64,000 nucleotides of DNA from Scedosporium boydii (taxonomy: Eukaryota; Ascomycota; Sordariomycetes; Microascales; Microascaceae): NCBI GenBank assembly GCA_002221725.1, contig NJFT01000168.1, positions 26,740-90,739 of the forward strand, given 5' to 3'. Below the pieces are notes generated by a model. That model was not told where the DNA came from, did not search any database, and saw nothing but the letters and a program-made list of their open reading frames with translations. A program made the translations under genes and the position numbers. Of the stretch, positions 11,399-23,553 are shown piece by piece. Every line of letters begins with the position of its first letter. Position 1 is the stretch's first letter.

Positions 11399-13441
11399 CC
11401 TGGAAGCCCGAGTTGGCCTGATGTGGAAGACACCTAAGACGTCCGCAACAGCCTAGTTGACAAAGAAGCTGCTATATAGGTTATTTCTTTCTGTTAGTAT
11501 ATACTTACACGTCGTATTTATATTCTTTGTGGATAGCTCGCTCCGGCCACTTCAATTCAATTCTTTATGATCAATAGTGGTTATCGATTGCATCTGTAAC
11601 TCCATGGTTGTAGAATAACCTCGTGTCGAGGACTGTAACCAATGTCCACCTTCCCGTCCCCAATTTCCCCCTTACTCGATCCTTGGATGAACCGATATCC
11701 AATTCCATCGCTCCCAGGCCCTCGAATGCTGCAAATATCGGGCCAGGGTCAAAAATCTTGGTTCCATAAAAAGATCGCGAAGCCAAAGAGGGCAGGGACA
11801 TGGCACTGGACCCCGCAGACCCCGAATCATCCGATACTTCAGACTCGTAGGGGGTCACGGCCGATAGTCCTGAAACGTGCGTGGCGTCGAGGATAGCGCG
11901 TTCCCCAAGACAATTATTGACAACCCCGAGATGTTCGCAAGACGATTTTTAATCTAGCTGAGGATCGGACGAAAGAGAACCGGGGTCTCTCCCCTTGCCA
12001 GGGTTGCATGCTAAAATGTTGCATTCGCGTATTCGTAGATCCACCGACGCCCGGCGCGAGGCGAATCGCTCGTATCCGGCTCGTAGGCTCCACCTTCGGA
12101 TGGAAGCACCGACTTTCCGGGTTGTTCCTTTCAGAAGCATTCCCACGTGTGACTCTGTATGCTATCGTTAAGTTAAAGTAGTACACTACGGAACTGCCAT
12201 TGGGGGGTGAGAAGGGAGGAATGAGGGGAAATTGTGACGTCTTCCTTGTTCGCCCTTGTCCTCAGTCGCGAGCTGAGTTGCTACTGATATTACAGGCATG
12301 CACCAGCAGGGACTCCAACAATATTTTTAGCTCCTAACTTACTGCTCACTTCCGCAAACTACCGAGGCATAGAATCCCTAGTCAGCTCGGTTTCTTGTTG
12401 AAACGAGCAGGCGTCCCGGAAGTTTAACTAGCCAGAGATGTCTTAGACATAGTACAAGACGCCCGACATACCCGATATCCAAAAGTCAAGGTCAATATTC
12501 TTCGATCAATTGATCTAACAGTTCTATGCGGGTTCTTAATACTACCTTAAATCCAGGGTTGGTACGGACCTGAAACAAAAGAATATGGTGGGTCTAATGC
12601 CAGGCTACGTGATTGATTGTTTCATCAGTGGGCCATTGACAGCCATTGAACCTGGCAAGCCAAAGTGACAGGCCCGTTCTCGTGTCCACGTTGGCGAGGT
12701 TAGCATGGACGCATAGTCCAATATTGCAAGGATTTTGGAAAGGGGCCCCAATCCGTGGTATTTGGCAGGCTTGGCGGACCCCATCGGGCAATTTTGGAAA
12801 CCATGCTAACGTCTCCATGTTTCTCGATCATCAGATGGTCAAGACTGGATGGTTCGAAGATGTCTAGGTCCTTGCTCGCTTCCGCCCCGAATGTCGCCCT
12901 GGGTCTCCAACGGCCTGTTTCTTGGGTGCCCATCCAATGGGAACAGCCTGTTCGTCGGAGGGCACCAAATTCCCCCACTTACGAACGGACCGCATCTCCA
13001 CGAGGCCCAACCCGACCTCGGTTGTCCATAGCCAACGAAGGCGAGAGTTCCCGGTCTGGGCAGGAGACGTCATGTCAAAAAGGGACTGAGCCAGGGCTCG
13101 GGCGAAGATAAAAGACAGAATGCATCCTCTCTAGATTTGCCCAGTCCTTCCACACAACACTCTCTCTCCAAGCTGAGCTGCATTCTTTCTTTTCTTCTCC
13201 AGGTTGATGCCACTCTTTCTTCCATAGGCCTTGTGCTGTCATACTTTCATTCTCAAGCCTCCACTATCGTCGCCTTCACAGAGTGAAGCTAGGACACTCT
13301 TTTTTTTTCGTTCAGCCACAAAGCCATTCACTTCATCAAGTCTCTTGCCCTTCCAGTCGCTTCCGGCCGACTAGTTTCTGTTTCGATTCTTATCCCTTTC
13401 TTTCATCTTTACACTATCGCATTACTTCAGCTTCAGCGACA
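11399..13441. other. Intergenic between GH7 and AA9 genes
   Basis: No supported gene. The open frames at 12.6-13.1 kb on both strands lack domains. The last 300 bp are strongly pyrimidine-rich on the plus strand, as expected for a fungal promoter and 5' leader. An ATAAAAGA box near 13108 may be the AA9 core promoter. Confidence 0.5.
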
Positions 13442-14485
13442 ATGTCCCTCGGAACCAAGCTCTTCCTCCTCGGCTCCCTCGCCGCCACTGCCCTCGCCCA
13501 CGGAACCGTGACCGGTTTCGTCACCGACGGCAAGTACAACGGCGGCTTCCTCCTCAACTACTACTATGCCAAAGTCAACAAACAGGCCGTCCCCGACACT
13601 GCCGGCTGGTACGCCGAAAACCTCGACAACGGCTTCGTCGCGCCCGACCAGTACGGCTCGGCCGACATCAACTGCCACAAGAACGCCGCCCCGGGAAACA
13701 TCGCGGCTACCGTTGCCGCCGGCGGCACCGTCGAGTTCCAGTGGACCAACTGGCCCGACTCGCACATTGGTCCCGTCCTCACCTACGTTGCCAACTGCGG
13801 TGGGGACTGCACCAAGGCCGACAAGACTGCCCTCAAGTGGGTCAAGATCGACGAGGCTGGGTATGACGCCGCCACGAAGGAGTGGGCTGCTATTGCTTTG
13901 ATTAAGAACAACAATACCTGGAGTACCACGGTTCCCTCGTCCTTGGCCCCGGGACAGTACGTCTTCCGCCATGAGATCATCGCTCTTCACGGTGCTCAAT
14001 CCGCCAATGGCGCGCAGAACTACCCCCAGTGCATGAACATCGAGATCACTGGCTCTGGCACAGACAATCCGGAGGGCGTCCTCGGAACCAAGCTCTACAC
14101 GGCCAATGAGCCCGGCATCCTTTTCAACCCGTATACGACCATCACCAGCTACACCATCCCCGGGCCAGCCCTCTACTCTTCCGGCACGGGCGGCAGCAGC
14201 GGGGGTAGCAACGGCGGTAATAACGGTGGCAGCAACCCCTCGACGCCTACCACAACAGCCGCTGCTTCTCCTTCTCCCTCTTCCACCACCGCCACCCCCC
14301 AAGAACCTAAGCCATCCGCTGATCCTACAACCTCTGCCGTCCCCATTCCTTCCACTGGCGCCTGTGCCGGAAGCGGCTCCAGCCTCCCTGAGAGCTTCAC
14401 TCTTGACACCTTTATCACCTGGCTCACATGCGTTTCCGGGAATAAGAACGCTCGGCGCCATGCCCGGGACGTTGCTAGACAGTAA
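13442..14485 (+). CDS. AA9 lytic polysaccharide monooxygenase with C-terminal extension
   Basis: A single exon of 347 residues. The in-frame ATG at 13442 is preferred over upstream codons because it gives a signal peptide (MSLGTKLFLLGSLAATALA) cleaved directly before His20, the mature N-terminal histidine of the copper brace. The second brace histidine is His108 in NWPDSHIGP, and Gln192 and Tyr194 in GAQNYPQC complete the site. AA9 enzymes oxidatively cleave cellulose with copper and O2 or H2O2. After the catalytic domain (to about residue 250) come a Gly/Ser/Asn run and a Ser/Thr/Pro linker. A final tail holds SLPESFTLDTFITWL, two cysteines and a basic end. The tail is not a CBM1. Confidence 0.93.
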   Translation: MSLGTKLFLLGSLAATALAHGTVTGFVTDGKYNGGFLLNYYYAKVNKQAVPDTAGWYAENLDNGFVAPDQYGSADINCHKNAAPGNIAATVAAGGTVEFQWTNWPDSHIGPVLTYVANCGGDCTKADKTALKWVKIDEAGYDAATKEWAAIALIKNNNTWSTTVPSSLAPGQYVFRHEIIALHGAQSANGAQNYPQCMNIEITGSGTDNPEGVLGTKLYTANEPGILFNPYTTITSYTIPGPALYSSGTGGSSGGSNGGNNGGSNPSTPTTTAAASPSPSSTTATPQEPKPSADPTTSAVPIPSTGACAGSGSSLPESFTLDTFITWLTCVSGNKNARRHARDVARQ

Positions 14486-15688
14486 ATGGCTTGGAACACT
14501 TAGGCACAAGATGTCTTTTAGACATCGGGGTTTTCTCCCCATTCTCTTTTCAAGTTCTTATTATGTATTATATTTTTTTTTCCTTTCTTTGGGGTTAGTC
14601 AGTTAGCACCAATGAGCTCGCCTTGAGCTATTGTATGTATTTTTCACTCTCCAGTCGTGGTATATGTACCACGGATAGAGGAATCAATTCCATCTTCTCA
14701 TCAAGAACCGAGGTATCACTTCGCGCAAAATATCCTGTGCCATGTTGTCCATTTTTGTTGATGATACTTTGGCGCGCCTCCCAAAGGCATCACTTTCGTG
14801 ACCGCGACGACAACCCTCGTGCTGGCCGGGGGAAACTTATTCCCCTCCTTGGAGCATCGACTGCGTCTTTTCAAGTTTCCCTCCCTCGCGCCGTTCTCCC
14901 GTTCTTATCGCTTGGACTGTCGAATTTATGTAGACATCTTCTTCATGCCAACTCCCGCTGCTGGTCGCTATCGGTGGACTCATCTTCAACGAGGTGGGGG
15001 AAACGGCAGGAGGTTCGATGGAGGAGGAGGGGGAAGAGGAAGGAGCCTAGAGACGGACTGCATGCACAAGGGGAAAAAGTCGACGAAGACCTGCTCCAGT
15101 GGCAGTTGCCTAAGTAGCACGCCCTCTTCCTTCATCATTGGGGTTGGATCTTACAATGCTGCGTCACCTACTCGCCTCGCAAGTGTAACGTTTATTTTAC
15201 ATGATTCACTACGCCAAAGTACAAAACAACAGCTTTTATTTCCGTTTCTATTCTCTTCCCGACCTTTCTGTTGTTTTAACGATTTCTTTTAGGGGCAAGA
15301 TGTCAAGCATCGCAATGGAGGCCGTATAAGATGAACGGTCCACACACGCACGCTCCTGAGAGGGATCGCCGAATTTAGTAGAGACCACGTTACAGAGTCG
15401 AGGACGGGCGTTCTAGTTCATCCACAGGCAGATAGTGAGTGTCTCCGGGGCGCAGCGTCTTCGGGTTCGTAGGATCTAAATCCGATTCGTCATATTGGCC
15501 CTTGAGGGGGTAGTTATGCTTTTTGTTCGACATTGCAGAGAATCGGAGGTTTAATTCCCAGGCATGTGAGATGTAGAGGGCATCTTTTGTGGTGTTAGAC
15601 TAGACGCCCGCTCCCGTATCTGAGTGTGATCTCTTTAGGGGTTCGATTCGCCGCGCTCCTTGAGGGCCCTCTCGGCTCGACCCAAGGC
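14486..15688. other. Intergenic, no gene seen
   Basis: Two overlapping open frames of about 164 codons lie here (14623-15292), but neither has domain, hydrophobic or splice signatures. Both are compositionally like 3' flanking DNA. Confidence 0.45.
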
Positions 15689-17058
15689 CTAATCCAATTC
15701 TGCAATTCGCTCTCTGTCCTCGTGCCTCCTCTCCTGTTGCTCTTTTAGGCGTTCCTGGTCCGCCCTTAGGCGTTCTTGGTCCTCCCTCAAGCGTTCCTGG
15801 TCTTTCCTGAGGCGTTCCCGTTCACTCTTCAGGCGCTTCTGTTCCTTTTTTAGACGCTGCTGTTCCTTTTTCAGGCATTCTTGTCCCTCTCTCCGGCGCT
15901 TCCGTTCTTCTCTCTGATGCTTGCGATCATCTCTCTGACGCTCAACAGCATTTTCTTCAATCTGTCTTTCTAGCGCCTGGATTTTTTGATCTCGGTCTCG
16001 TATCTCTTGCATCTCTCGTAGCTCTTGCAGCTCTCGTAGCGCCTTCGTTATTTTTCCGCCCCTCTTCTTGGATTTCTGTCGGGGGCCATGCCGACCGCGA
16101 GGAGGTAGGGGGTGTTCCTGAGCCGCTAGTTGGCATGACCACTGTAGAGCATTTACGATGGCGGTGAAAGGTATTCTGACTTGGGGCGATGCGTGGACGT
16201 TCCTGTAGGCGGTAGGTGAGAGTTAGCTATCAAATGCTCGATTTCGTCCATGTCAGGGTGAAGTGTGAGAGAGAGGGGAGATGGGACAACATACGCATCT
16301 TGGGGCCTGACAAATTCAGCCGGGAGATCGTCCGCGGGGACCAAGTCAGACAGATACAGGTCAACACTGCCCTCCTCCTAAGAGAGCGGCTGCCAATCCA
16401 TAAGTGTCGTGACTTGGCCCCCACCGCCGGGCTTCATGGTCCAGACACTAATGGCGGAGCGGTCAAGCTCCGCCGCCGTCTTGGCTTCTCCATTTGCACC
16501 CTTTGGGTAGTATAAATCCACACAAATAACCACTCGGACCCCCTCTTCAGCTTCTGTCAAGTATCCTTGGTGTTTGGCCAGGTCTCGGCGCTGGAAGCTG
16601 CGGCTGTAATTAACCTCGCCAACAATCGCCGGAAGAGGCATTTTCAGGCTGCCGAACGAAAAGTCCGGCTTCCGACAGGAGTCTGGATCGGTAAAGACTG
16701 GTCGGCTTCCTAAAGACATCAACGAGTCGGTGACTGTGGTGCCGACGACCGGATGAGTCGCGTACTGTCGAAGCTGGGCACAGATTTCGTTGTGGAGTTC
16801 GGATGCTACTCCTTCTGGGATTGTGCCTCCATGTTTGAAATATAGAATTCTTCCGTCGTACGAGAACCTCCCTAACTTGAAAGGGATGTCGGGGATTACC
16901 TCGAGGAAGTCGTAGAACTCTTCTACAGATAGGGTGAAGAGGCAGTCGGACAGTTGGCGGTAGTCAGAGTCGAACGTGAGAGAATCGAGGCGGTTGGTGA
17001 GGTCCTGAAATGTGCCAGCAGCCGCCAAAAGATTCTGGATGCCTTCATGCTGGGCCAT
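15689..17058 (-). pseudogene. PD-(D/E)XK-like fold protein with coiled-coil tail, interrupted by an in-frame TAG
   Basis: The first exon runs from the ATG at 17058 (MAQHEGIQN) to 16295, and a GTATGT...CTACAG intron covers 16294-16203. The second exon runs from 16202 to 15689. The frame closes exactly over 426 codons but contains one TAG at 16380-16378 (codon 227). Residues 130-155 (KPDFSFG, then PAIVGEVNYSRS) resemble the PD-(D/E)XK signature of Uma2-like folds, with Asp132 and Glu148; the usual lysine of ExK is asparagine. After the stop, EEGSVDLYLSDLVP looks like normal continuation of this family. The second exon ends in a long charged coiled coil of Glu/Arg/Lys/Gln heptads. The gene is either recently inactivated, a 226-residue truncated product, or hit by a sequencing error. 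Splicing out the TAG would need a 36-nt intron, which is implausibly short. Confidence 0.6.
15734..15850 (-). repeat. Imperfect 21-bp repeats encoding coiled-coil heptads
   Basis: The sequence repeats a unit encoding ERLRxDQ or QRLKKEQ with small variations. The 21-bp period produces a regular heptad coiled coil at the end of the interrupted gene. This is internal coding repetition, not a mobile element. Confidence 0.65.
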
Positions 17059-20000
17059 GGTGGCTGCGATAATAGGGTATGAGGAGCGACAGTGGAATTT
17101 GGGATGATTGACAATGTGGGTTGGATGAATGAAGCTTGGTGTTGGAGAGGAGTGAGATGGATGTTGATGGAGATGTAGAAGAAGAAACCAAGTCGAGCCC
17201 AAGAGAGCGAGAGAATTATTAAATATGCATCAGCTGGAGCAAGAGGTAAGAAGATGATCGATGGGCTTTGTTCTTTCCTTTCTTTCCCTATGAAATGGAA
17301 GTTGACTAGTTGAGTGAGGGAGTCGCCAAGTCTAGCATCACAGTCGTTTCTTCATCCATCATATAGATAGATACAAACTGTTACTACAGTCACTATCCTA
17401 TTCACATGGAATTCTTTGCACCAGATCCACATGGTCTCCATCTTTTCACCTACATGTCGTGGTCCATCAAACTAGCTGTGATAGGACTCGGGCTAGAAGT
17501 TCCAGATAAGAATCCTAGTGTCTGCGAAGGAGCCATTGACGGAGAATCACTCACAGGCGGCCGAGTTCTCAACTCTTGGGCCTATGAGTTTCTTATTGTC
17601 CTGTGGATTAGATGTCATTCGCTAAATGGACAGTCTCCTGAGTTATATGGGTGAATTTAAGCCTTGCTAGATCTGAGTGAATGCTGCGCCGTGGGCGGCC
17701 AATTTAGAAGGGGACTGTTGATAGGTGGCGTGGCATGCTCCAGCTTCGTGAGTTCTGTGATCTTTCCAGTCCCCTGGAGCGAGGACCATCAGCCCCCCAG
17801 AACAACGAACCAGAATTCGTAACTGTACTTCCATCAGGTTTTCCAGAGGACAAGGCGCCACGAGAGTTGCTATGTCTCTGGGGATACACGCCCAGCTGAG
17901 CGGTCGTGTGTAAACTACACCGTCGGACGTGTCACCCACTTCCGGTAATGGGGCTGGGTACTTATGTCACTGTCTACTGTCGCCGCTTCTCCTCTTCGAT
18001 ACACAGACTAGAAAGGGGTTGCTCAACCCTGGATGGAACGCCCTCGTCTGATATCTTGCGCCATGAGATGAAAAGAGGGACCAATACGGGGCTACTGTCT
18101 TGCCTGGACACAATGAACCTCTATCCTCGTTCTTTAGGCTCCCGCATGGGGCCGGGCAGAAGATATACCTGGAGATATCCGAGGTGGGCTCAAATAACAT
18201 TGATGGATTCTGACACTAGCACAAGGGAGATACTCTTTCTTATCTCTCCCTCTCTCTCTTTTTCCTCTTTTTCTTTCCTTTTTAATTTTCTTTCAATTCA
18301 ATTTCTAGTGCCGCCTCCACGAGATTAGGAGCCAACATTTCAGTCATGATGGTAGGCGATGGTGGAGCGGTCCTATTCCAATTAATACGAATTATCTTCT
18401 CCATACACGGGTGAGTTCCCATGAAGATCGTCGCTGACCGATTGAGCAGCGCTGGGATCCGCCTCGGATCGTCTGCAGCTGGCCAGTCCTATCCTTAAAG
18501 CATCCACCACGTCAAGTACGTTCACTTTTAATCTATTGGGAGATCAGCGAGACAACAGGCAATTAATTAGATTCCGCGGAAACCATCACGTCGGACCCCC
18601 AGGACTACGTTTTCCGCGGCCAGGCGGAGAGGGCATGTCGACCTGGCCAGACCCTGGTTCAGTGACGGTCCGGTGAGATCCAAGAGAGGCCTCGATCCAA
18701 TTCATTCCCTCAACACCGAGACCAGCCATACCGAGCATACGATCCCGGACGGTTATGGCACCATGGCGCACCGCATTTGGCCAACAGATGTATCCTATTT
18801 TGGCACATTTCGCGTCGTTTGGATCACTCGGATGTGACAGAAGAACTAGTTTGCATGCCGAGTTTTCTCTCTCCGCCCAAATGGGACAATGAGGGTTCGT
18901 GGCTGGGCTTACCAGGTCAGGTGGCTCCACAGGTGCATGAGGCGCAATGTGACAGGCTGTGGAGGGCGAGAAGAGGCCTGCGATTTGTCGATTCCCGGCG
19001 GCAAGATGATTTAAGGTTATCTAGTGGCTGCACTGGCTGCAGGGAGGATGACATTAAAATTCTGAGGTCTGGAATCCGTCGCTTGGGTCTAAATGTATCT
19101 TTGCAGCTAAATTACGTAGAAAGATACGGCCGTAGAATTATGTAATCACATCTGTCAATCCCACGAGAATGGATTCTCCATTTCGCTTGTGTTGCTCCTT
19201 CCTCATCCCAATGTACGAAGTACCTGGAGACTTGCACATTTTTGGAGACTCTCCGAGAAATGGAAATCGAGACATTTCATTCTCTCGCGCCTTTCTCGGG
19301 AGTCTCCATTTATCAAGGTCAAAGTTTCTGGCACAGTTCCTCATCATGGTTTGAGCCTGCGTGGTGAGGCAAATCACGTTTCAGAGCTCAATGCGACGAG
19401 CCCGAGCCGCCATCCTGCGCGGATTAACGTTGCGCCGACAGACACAAACCAATCAGGGCGTCCCGATTCAGGAGGCATCGCGAGACTTGTCGACTTTGTG
19501 GTCTGTTTGCTGCTTGTCGCTGCAAGGGTCTGTTACTGCTCCACCTCCTGGATCGACCATCGACCGATGATTGGCAAGAAACCCGAAGGGTTATCTGCCT
19601 GCCCCCATGCCATTGATGTCCTGTCAGAAGGGTCAAGGGACCGGAGATGCAGATTGCCAAGAGGGGGGCTTGACCCAGGGAGGAGGGCCAGAAGCGAGGA
19701 GAGAAGCAAGGGTTGCAGAAAGTCTAATGCTAATAATTCTAATTTTGCTGCAGTCTCAAAATCTCGCCCGCTCTGTTCCCTTTTCTCCCTCTTTGTCCTT
19801 CTTCATCCCATCCTGATCGAGAATCTGCCGGCGGTTCTGTGCATCGTCGAATTCCTCTCCCTCGCTCTTCCCTCTCTCGTTCAAGTTTCAATTCTCTTTC
19901 TCGGATGCTGGAAATCCACTCTTTGTATATACCTTTCTAATTTTGATTTCTTGCCTTTGATTCCGAGCCCAAACTTGCGACCACTCCATTTTCCAGTCTT

Positions 20001-20072
20001 TTCTAGGGAAAAACGAAAGCACACGAAGTACCACGACAATTGAGTATACCAGCCAAACCACACGACAGCACA
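17059..20072. other. 3-kb gene-free stretch
   Basis: The longest frame (19189-20043, plus strand) has no domain and ends in a T/C-rich leader just before the cupredoxin gene. The CT-rich block at 18236-18300 is low complexity. No other feature can be supported. Confidence 0.45.
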
Positions 20073-20795
20073 ATGGTCTCCCTCAAATCTCTCCTCGCGG
20101 CGTCCCTCGCCCTCGCTGGCCACTCCCTCGCCCAAAGGACCATCCAGATCCTCGCCATCCAAGACCTGACCCTCCCCGACACCTTCGTCTACAAGCCCAA
20201 CTCCGTGACCGCCAACGTCGGCGACGTCGTCGAGTTCCACTTCGCGCCTACGGGATTCCTGCCGTCGAACCACACCGTCGCTCAGGGGACTTTCGAGAAG
20301 CCCTGCCAGCCTATGCCCAATGGATTCTACTCGGGGAATGTGACTGCGGCGCCTGATACTCCCCTCGGAGAAGCTGTAGGTGTCACCACTTCCATAAATT
20401 TGGCTGGAGGAATGGAAGTGAAAACACTGGGACATTTATTGGGAAGCTCCGAGAAATAAGAAGCTAATCATCACTCCCGGAAACAGGAATTCGTCTTCCA
20501 AGTCCAGATCCAAACCACCGACCCCCTCGTATTCTACTGCACCACCGGCCAGCACTGCACCCGCGGAATGTACGGCGTCATCAACCCCTCTTCGAACCGA
20601 AACCTCGCCTCCTACAAGAAGATCATCACCTCCCACGGCCCCGCTGGCGTGCCTCCGCGCATCAACGGCGGCAACCTCGTTCGGAACCCAGGCGCCATTA
20701 ACCAGGCTGCGCTTGTCGCTGGTGCGTCGACGTCCTCGGCGATTTCGATGCTTGGTGTCGCGGGCGCGATGGCGTTTGCGGTGTTGATGGCATAG
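20073..20795 (+). CDS. Extracellular GPI-anchored cupredoxin-like protein
   Basis: Two exons, 20073-20375 and 20487-20795, with a 111-nt GTAGGT...ACAG intron in phase 0, give 203 residues. Translation from the ATG at 20073 gives a signal peptide (VSLKSLLAASLALAGHSLA). The body is a cupredoxin fold: FVYKPNSVTANVGDVVEFHF, SNHTV, then YCTTGQHCTRGMYGVINP. Putative type-1 copper ligands are His67, Cys119, His124 and Met129, all in place. A short linker and a hydrophobic tail (ISMLGVAGAMAFAVLMA) at the stop point to GPI anchoring. Fungal proteins of this class are common surface proteins without known substrate. Copper binding is predicted from the ligands; electron transfer is inferred. Confidence 0.87.
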
Positions 20796-23553
20796 ATTTA
20801 AACGCTGGGTTTGAGGAGACTGGGAATAGTCGAAGGTCGAATCTGTCAATCAAGACATAGCAATGCGGAGAAGAAGATGGAAAGAGAAAACAAAGAAACA
20901 TATATTCGGTGCGGCAATCCTAGTGACATAGACAAGGCCGCACCGGGGGCTGGGTTCAAGCGTTGGTACAGGCGGGTCGGCTGCCCTACCTGAGATTATC
21001 GACGAGCCATTGCAATTAGTCTGTATATATACATCTATATTCGGTTACACTCTATGGAATGGGATCAAAATTCTACGTCCATGTCATTTTTGATGGGGCT
21101 GATGGAGAAGGAGAGGCGAAGGAAGAGACAAGAGCAAGCGGAGCGACATGGGGGATGGGGAGTGGAAATAAAGCATGATTTCGCATAAAGGAAATTTAAG
21201 TTTCTTATATCTTGTTTGACCTTTTTGCCTCGTTTTCATGTCTCCATTTTTCTGCCTCGGGTTGACACTCGAAAGTGGTAAACGGCCAACAGATGGCGAA
21301 GGCTGTGAACTCCTCTTGCCCGTGCATCGCCATCCAGATGCATTTTTGCTTTGCTACGGTGTCGTGGGCGGAGCACAGATTCAATTTAAGTTAGACGACA
21401 CGGAAGGATGACATCAGGCACCATCATTAAGCTCAATCAATTGACACTTCTTCGATTTCCATCGGTAGCACTCCCGGCGAGTCGGACCCTCCTGCAGCGT
21501 TCCCCAAGTTCGGCAGAATCTATCCGAGGACGGAGACCGTGGGCCGGTCCGCTGGAACCAACAGAGGAGAAAATGGCGGAGTGCATACCTCAATCCGATG
21601 GACGGAAAATCCTGGCTTCACTCGGTGAATATGGAGGACAAGGCCCTCGATAAAACGAGAGCATCGAGTAGGCAAAAGGATGTATCTATGTTTGAGGAGA
21701 GTGGCTCTGTGACGTTGAATGGATTGAAAATTATTCGATCGATATTTTCCGATGCAAATCTCACAAGATCCGAGGGGCCAGGGAAAGGAACCAGAACAAT
21801 CGTGGTTTTTTCTTGTCTCAATTGTCTTGCTCGTCCTGCATCCCGGCATCACTTCTCTTCGTAGTGTTCAAATAAAAAGAGAATGCAAACTCATATAGTG
21901 AGATCAAATCACTCTTGACGTGTTGGGATCTTCGCTGCAGGTTGCTCATCCCGAGGCCTTGGCTGTCTCCTGTGGCTGCATCTGCATTTGCCCGTCGAGT
22001 CGGGCGGCAGGAAAATCGCGCTCAATACAAACTTGGCATCGACTACGAAGTACCATGACCTGCATTTCGGGTTCCTTGGCTTTATGACGTGACCTCAACT
22101 CTCCCGCACACGGCAAAGCTTGGCGAGGGTGATTCGTTCTGTCTGGTTGGCTTCAGATGCTCCAGCCCACTCTATCGAGGAGAGAGATTATGCCCCCTTT
22201 TTGCTTTCGGGGCTAGCTAGGAGGCTTTCCGGGATTGAATTGACTCCCAGAGTCTCAGTGAATAAACGAGGCTCTCCTCAGTTGTTTGTCTGATCTCATT
22301 ACTTCGTAGTAGTTAAGGAGCTGCAAAGTCTGTTTGAGACATTCGAACGATTAAGAGACGGACGCCCTGGCTAAACCACTTCTGGAATCCAATATTCTTA
22401 TGAGCAGTGTTTCAGCCAAGTGGAGAGAGGATTGGCCAACGGGAAGCTGGCGTGAGTCCAAGGTCAGGGTCGACGGGGTTTCTGGAAAGCTTAAATCCGA
22501 GCGGTCACGGTTCGTCTTCGAGTGGGACTCTGGGAGCATCCATTTCTTGTATCCCCTCGTTTGCAAATACTCCGTACTGCTCGAGTCCGGCTTTTTCTAG
22601 CTCTAGTCTGATCCTGACCGGAGCACTCACACATAAACGAGGTCAATAGATCAAGGCCAAGATGGATGCTGTCCTTCTTTCGGAAGTGATTGACGCGTGA
22701 TGTTCCAGAAGCCGCCAAAACGAGACGCGAAAAAACAAGGAAAAGAAAAGTGGGCACATGCAAGTTTCTCCCACTAATGTCCCCTAGGACGAAAAAGCCA
22801 GGCTGTCGATGCCCCTGACTATCTTTGTCCTTCGCTGGAGCATATTTCGTAGTGGATTTGGGACCTGAACCCAAGAGGGAATATGAGCACACGAGTAATT
22901 TAGTGGGTTTTGACAAATGTCGCCTGACCACTGACCATCTTGGGATCTCACTACTTCTTATCGGATGCCTCGATCCCAAGCTCTCGTTCTTCCTCCTTTT
23001 CTAACTTCTTCCAGCCCGGCTTTCGCGGACGGAATCGAGGAAAGAGCGACCCGGACCGACCGGACATCGTCAAATATTTTCCAGCCTCGACTCAATTGAT
23101 CCAATCCGGCCTTGCACCACCTCCAGCAGCCTCGACAAATGAACAGGAACTAGAGCATTGAATCATCCTCGGATGCAGCCGCAGATGCAAATGCAAATAA
23201 GGCGCTCCTGAAAATCAGGATTCTGTCGAGGGGAAAACGGCCCCCAACATCACCACTGCCACTTCCTCCAGTCACTCGTTCGCCCCTTTTCACCCCGATT
23301 TTCTCCTCCCTGGCCGATCTTTTTCCTTCCCACCTGCCCTCTTTTCGTCTTTGTCGACTGTTGTTTTCTGCCTCGGTTCTCTCGTTCTCCGTCGCGACGA
23401 CCTCTTCTCTTCTCAGCATTCCTTCTTTGCATTAATTCTTACTTAATTTTAATCATCGTCATTTTCTTCTCTTTACCCACGATCCATTGACTTGGATTCG
23501 TCGAATTCCTCGGCTCGTCAACGCCCACTCCACGGCCCAGAGCCAAGCCCGCC
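20796..23553. other. Intergenic, no gene seen
   Basis: No frame in this 2.7-kb stretch shows domains. The last 400 bp before the acyltransferase gene are pyrimidine-rich on the plus strand and probably form its promoter and leader. Confidence 0.45.

Noticed and set aside
13433..14542. 369-codon open frame on the minus strand
   Set aside because: It lies entirely antisense to the AA9 gene, whose catalytic residues are all present. High GC and codon bias leave the antisense frame open by chance.
14623..15292. Two overlapping frames of 164 codons after the AA9 gene
   Set aside because: Neither resembles a protein family; they overlap in different frames and have low-complexity Gly runs.
16345..16380. 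36-nt intron that would remove the TAG of the PD-(D/E)XK-like gene
   Set aside because: Too short for a fungal spliceosomal intron, with a poor GTCACG donor.
19189..20043. 284-codon plus-strand frame upstream of the cupredoxin gene
   Set aside because: No domain, and it runs through the CT-rich leader; probably 5' flanking DNA.
22491..22979. 162-codon minus-strand frame
   Set aside because: Mixed basic composition without domain, signal peptide or splice support.
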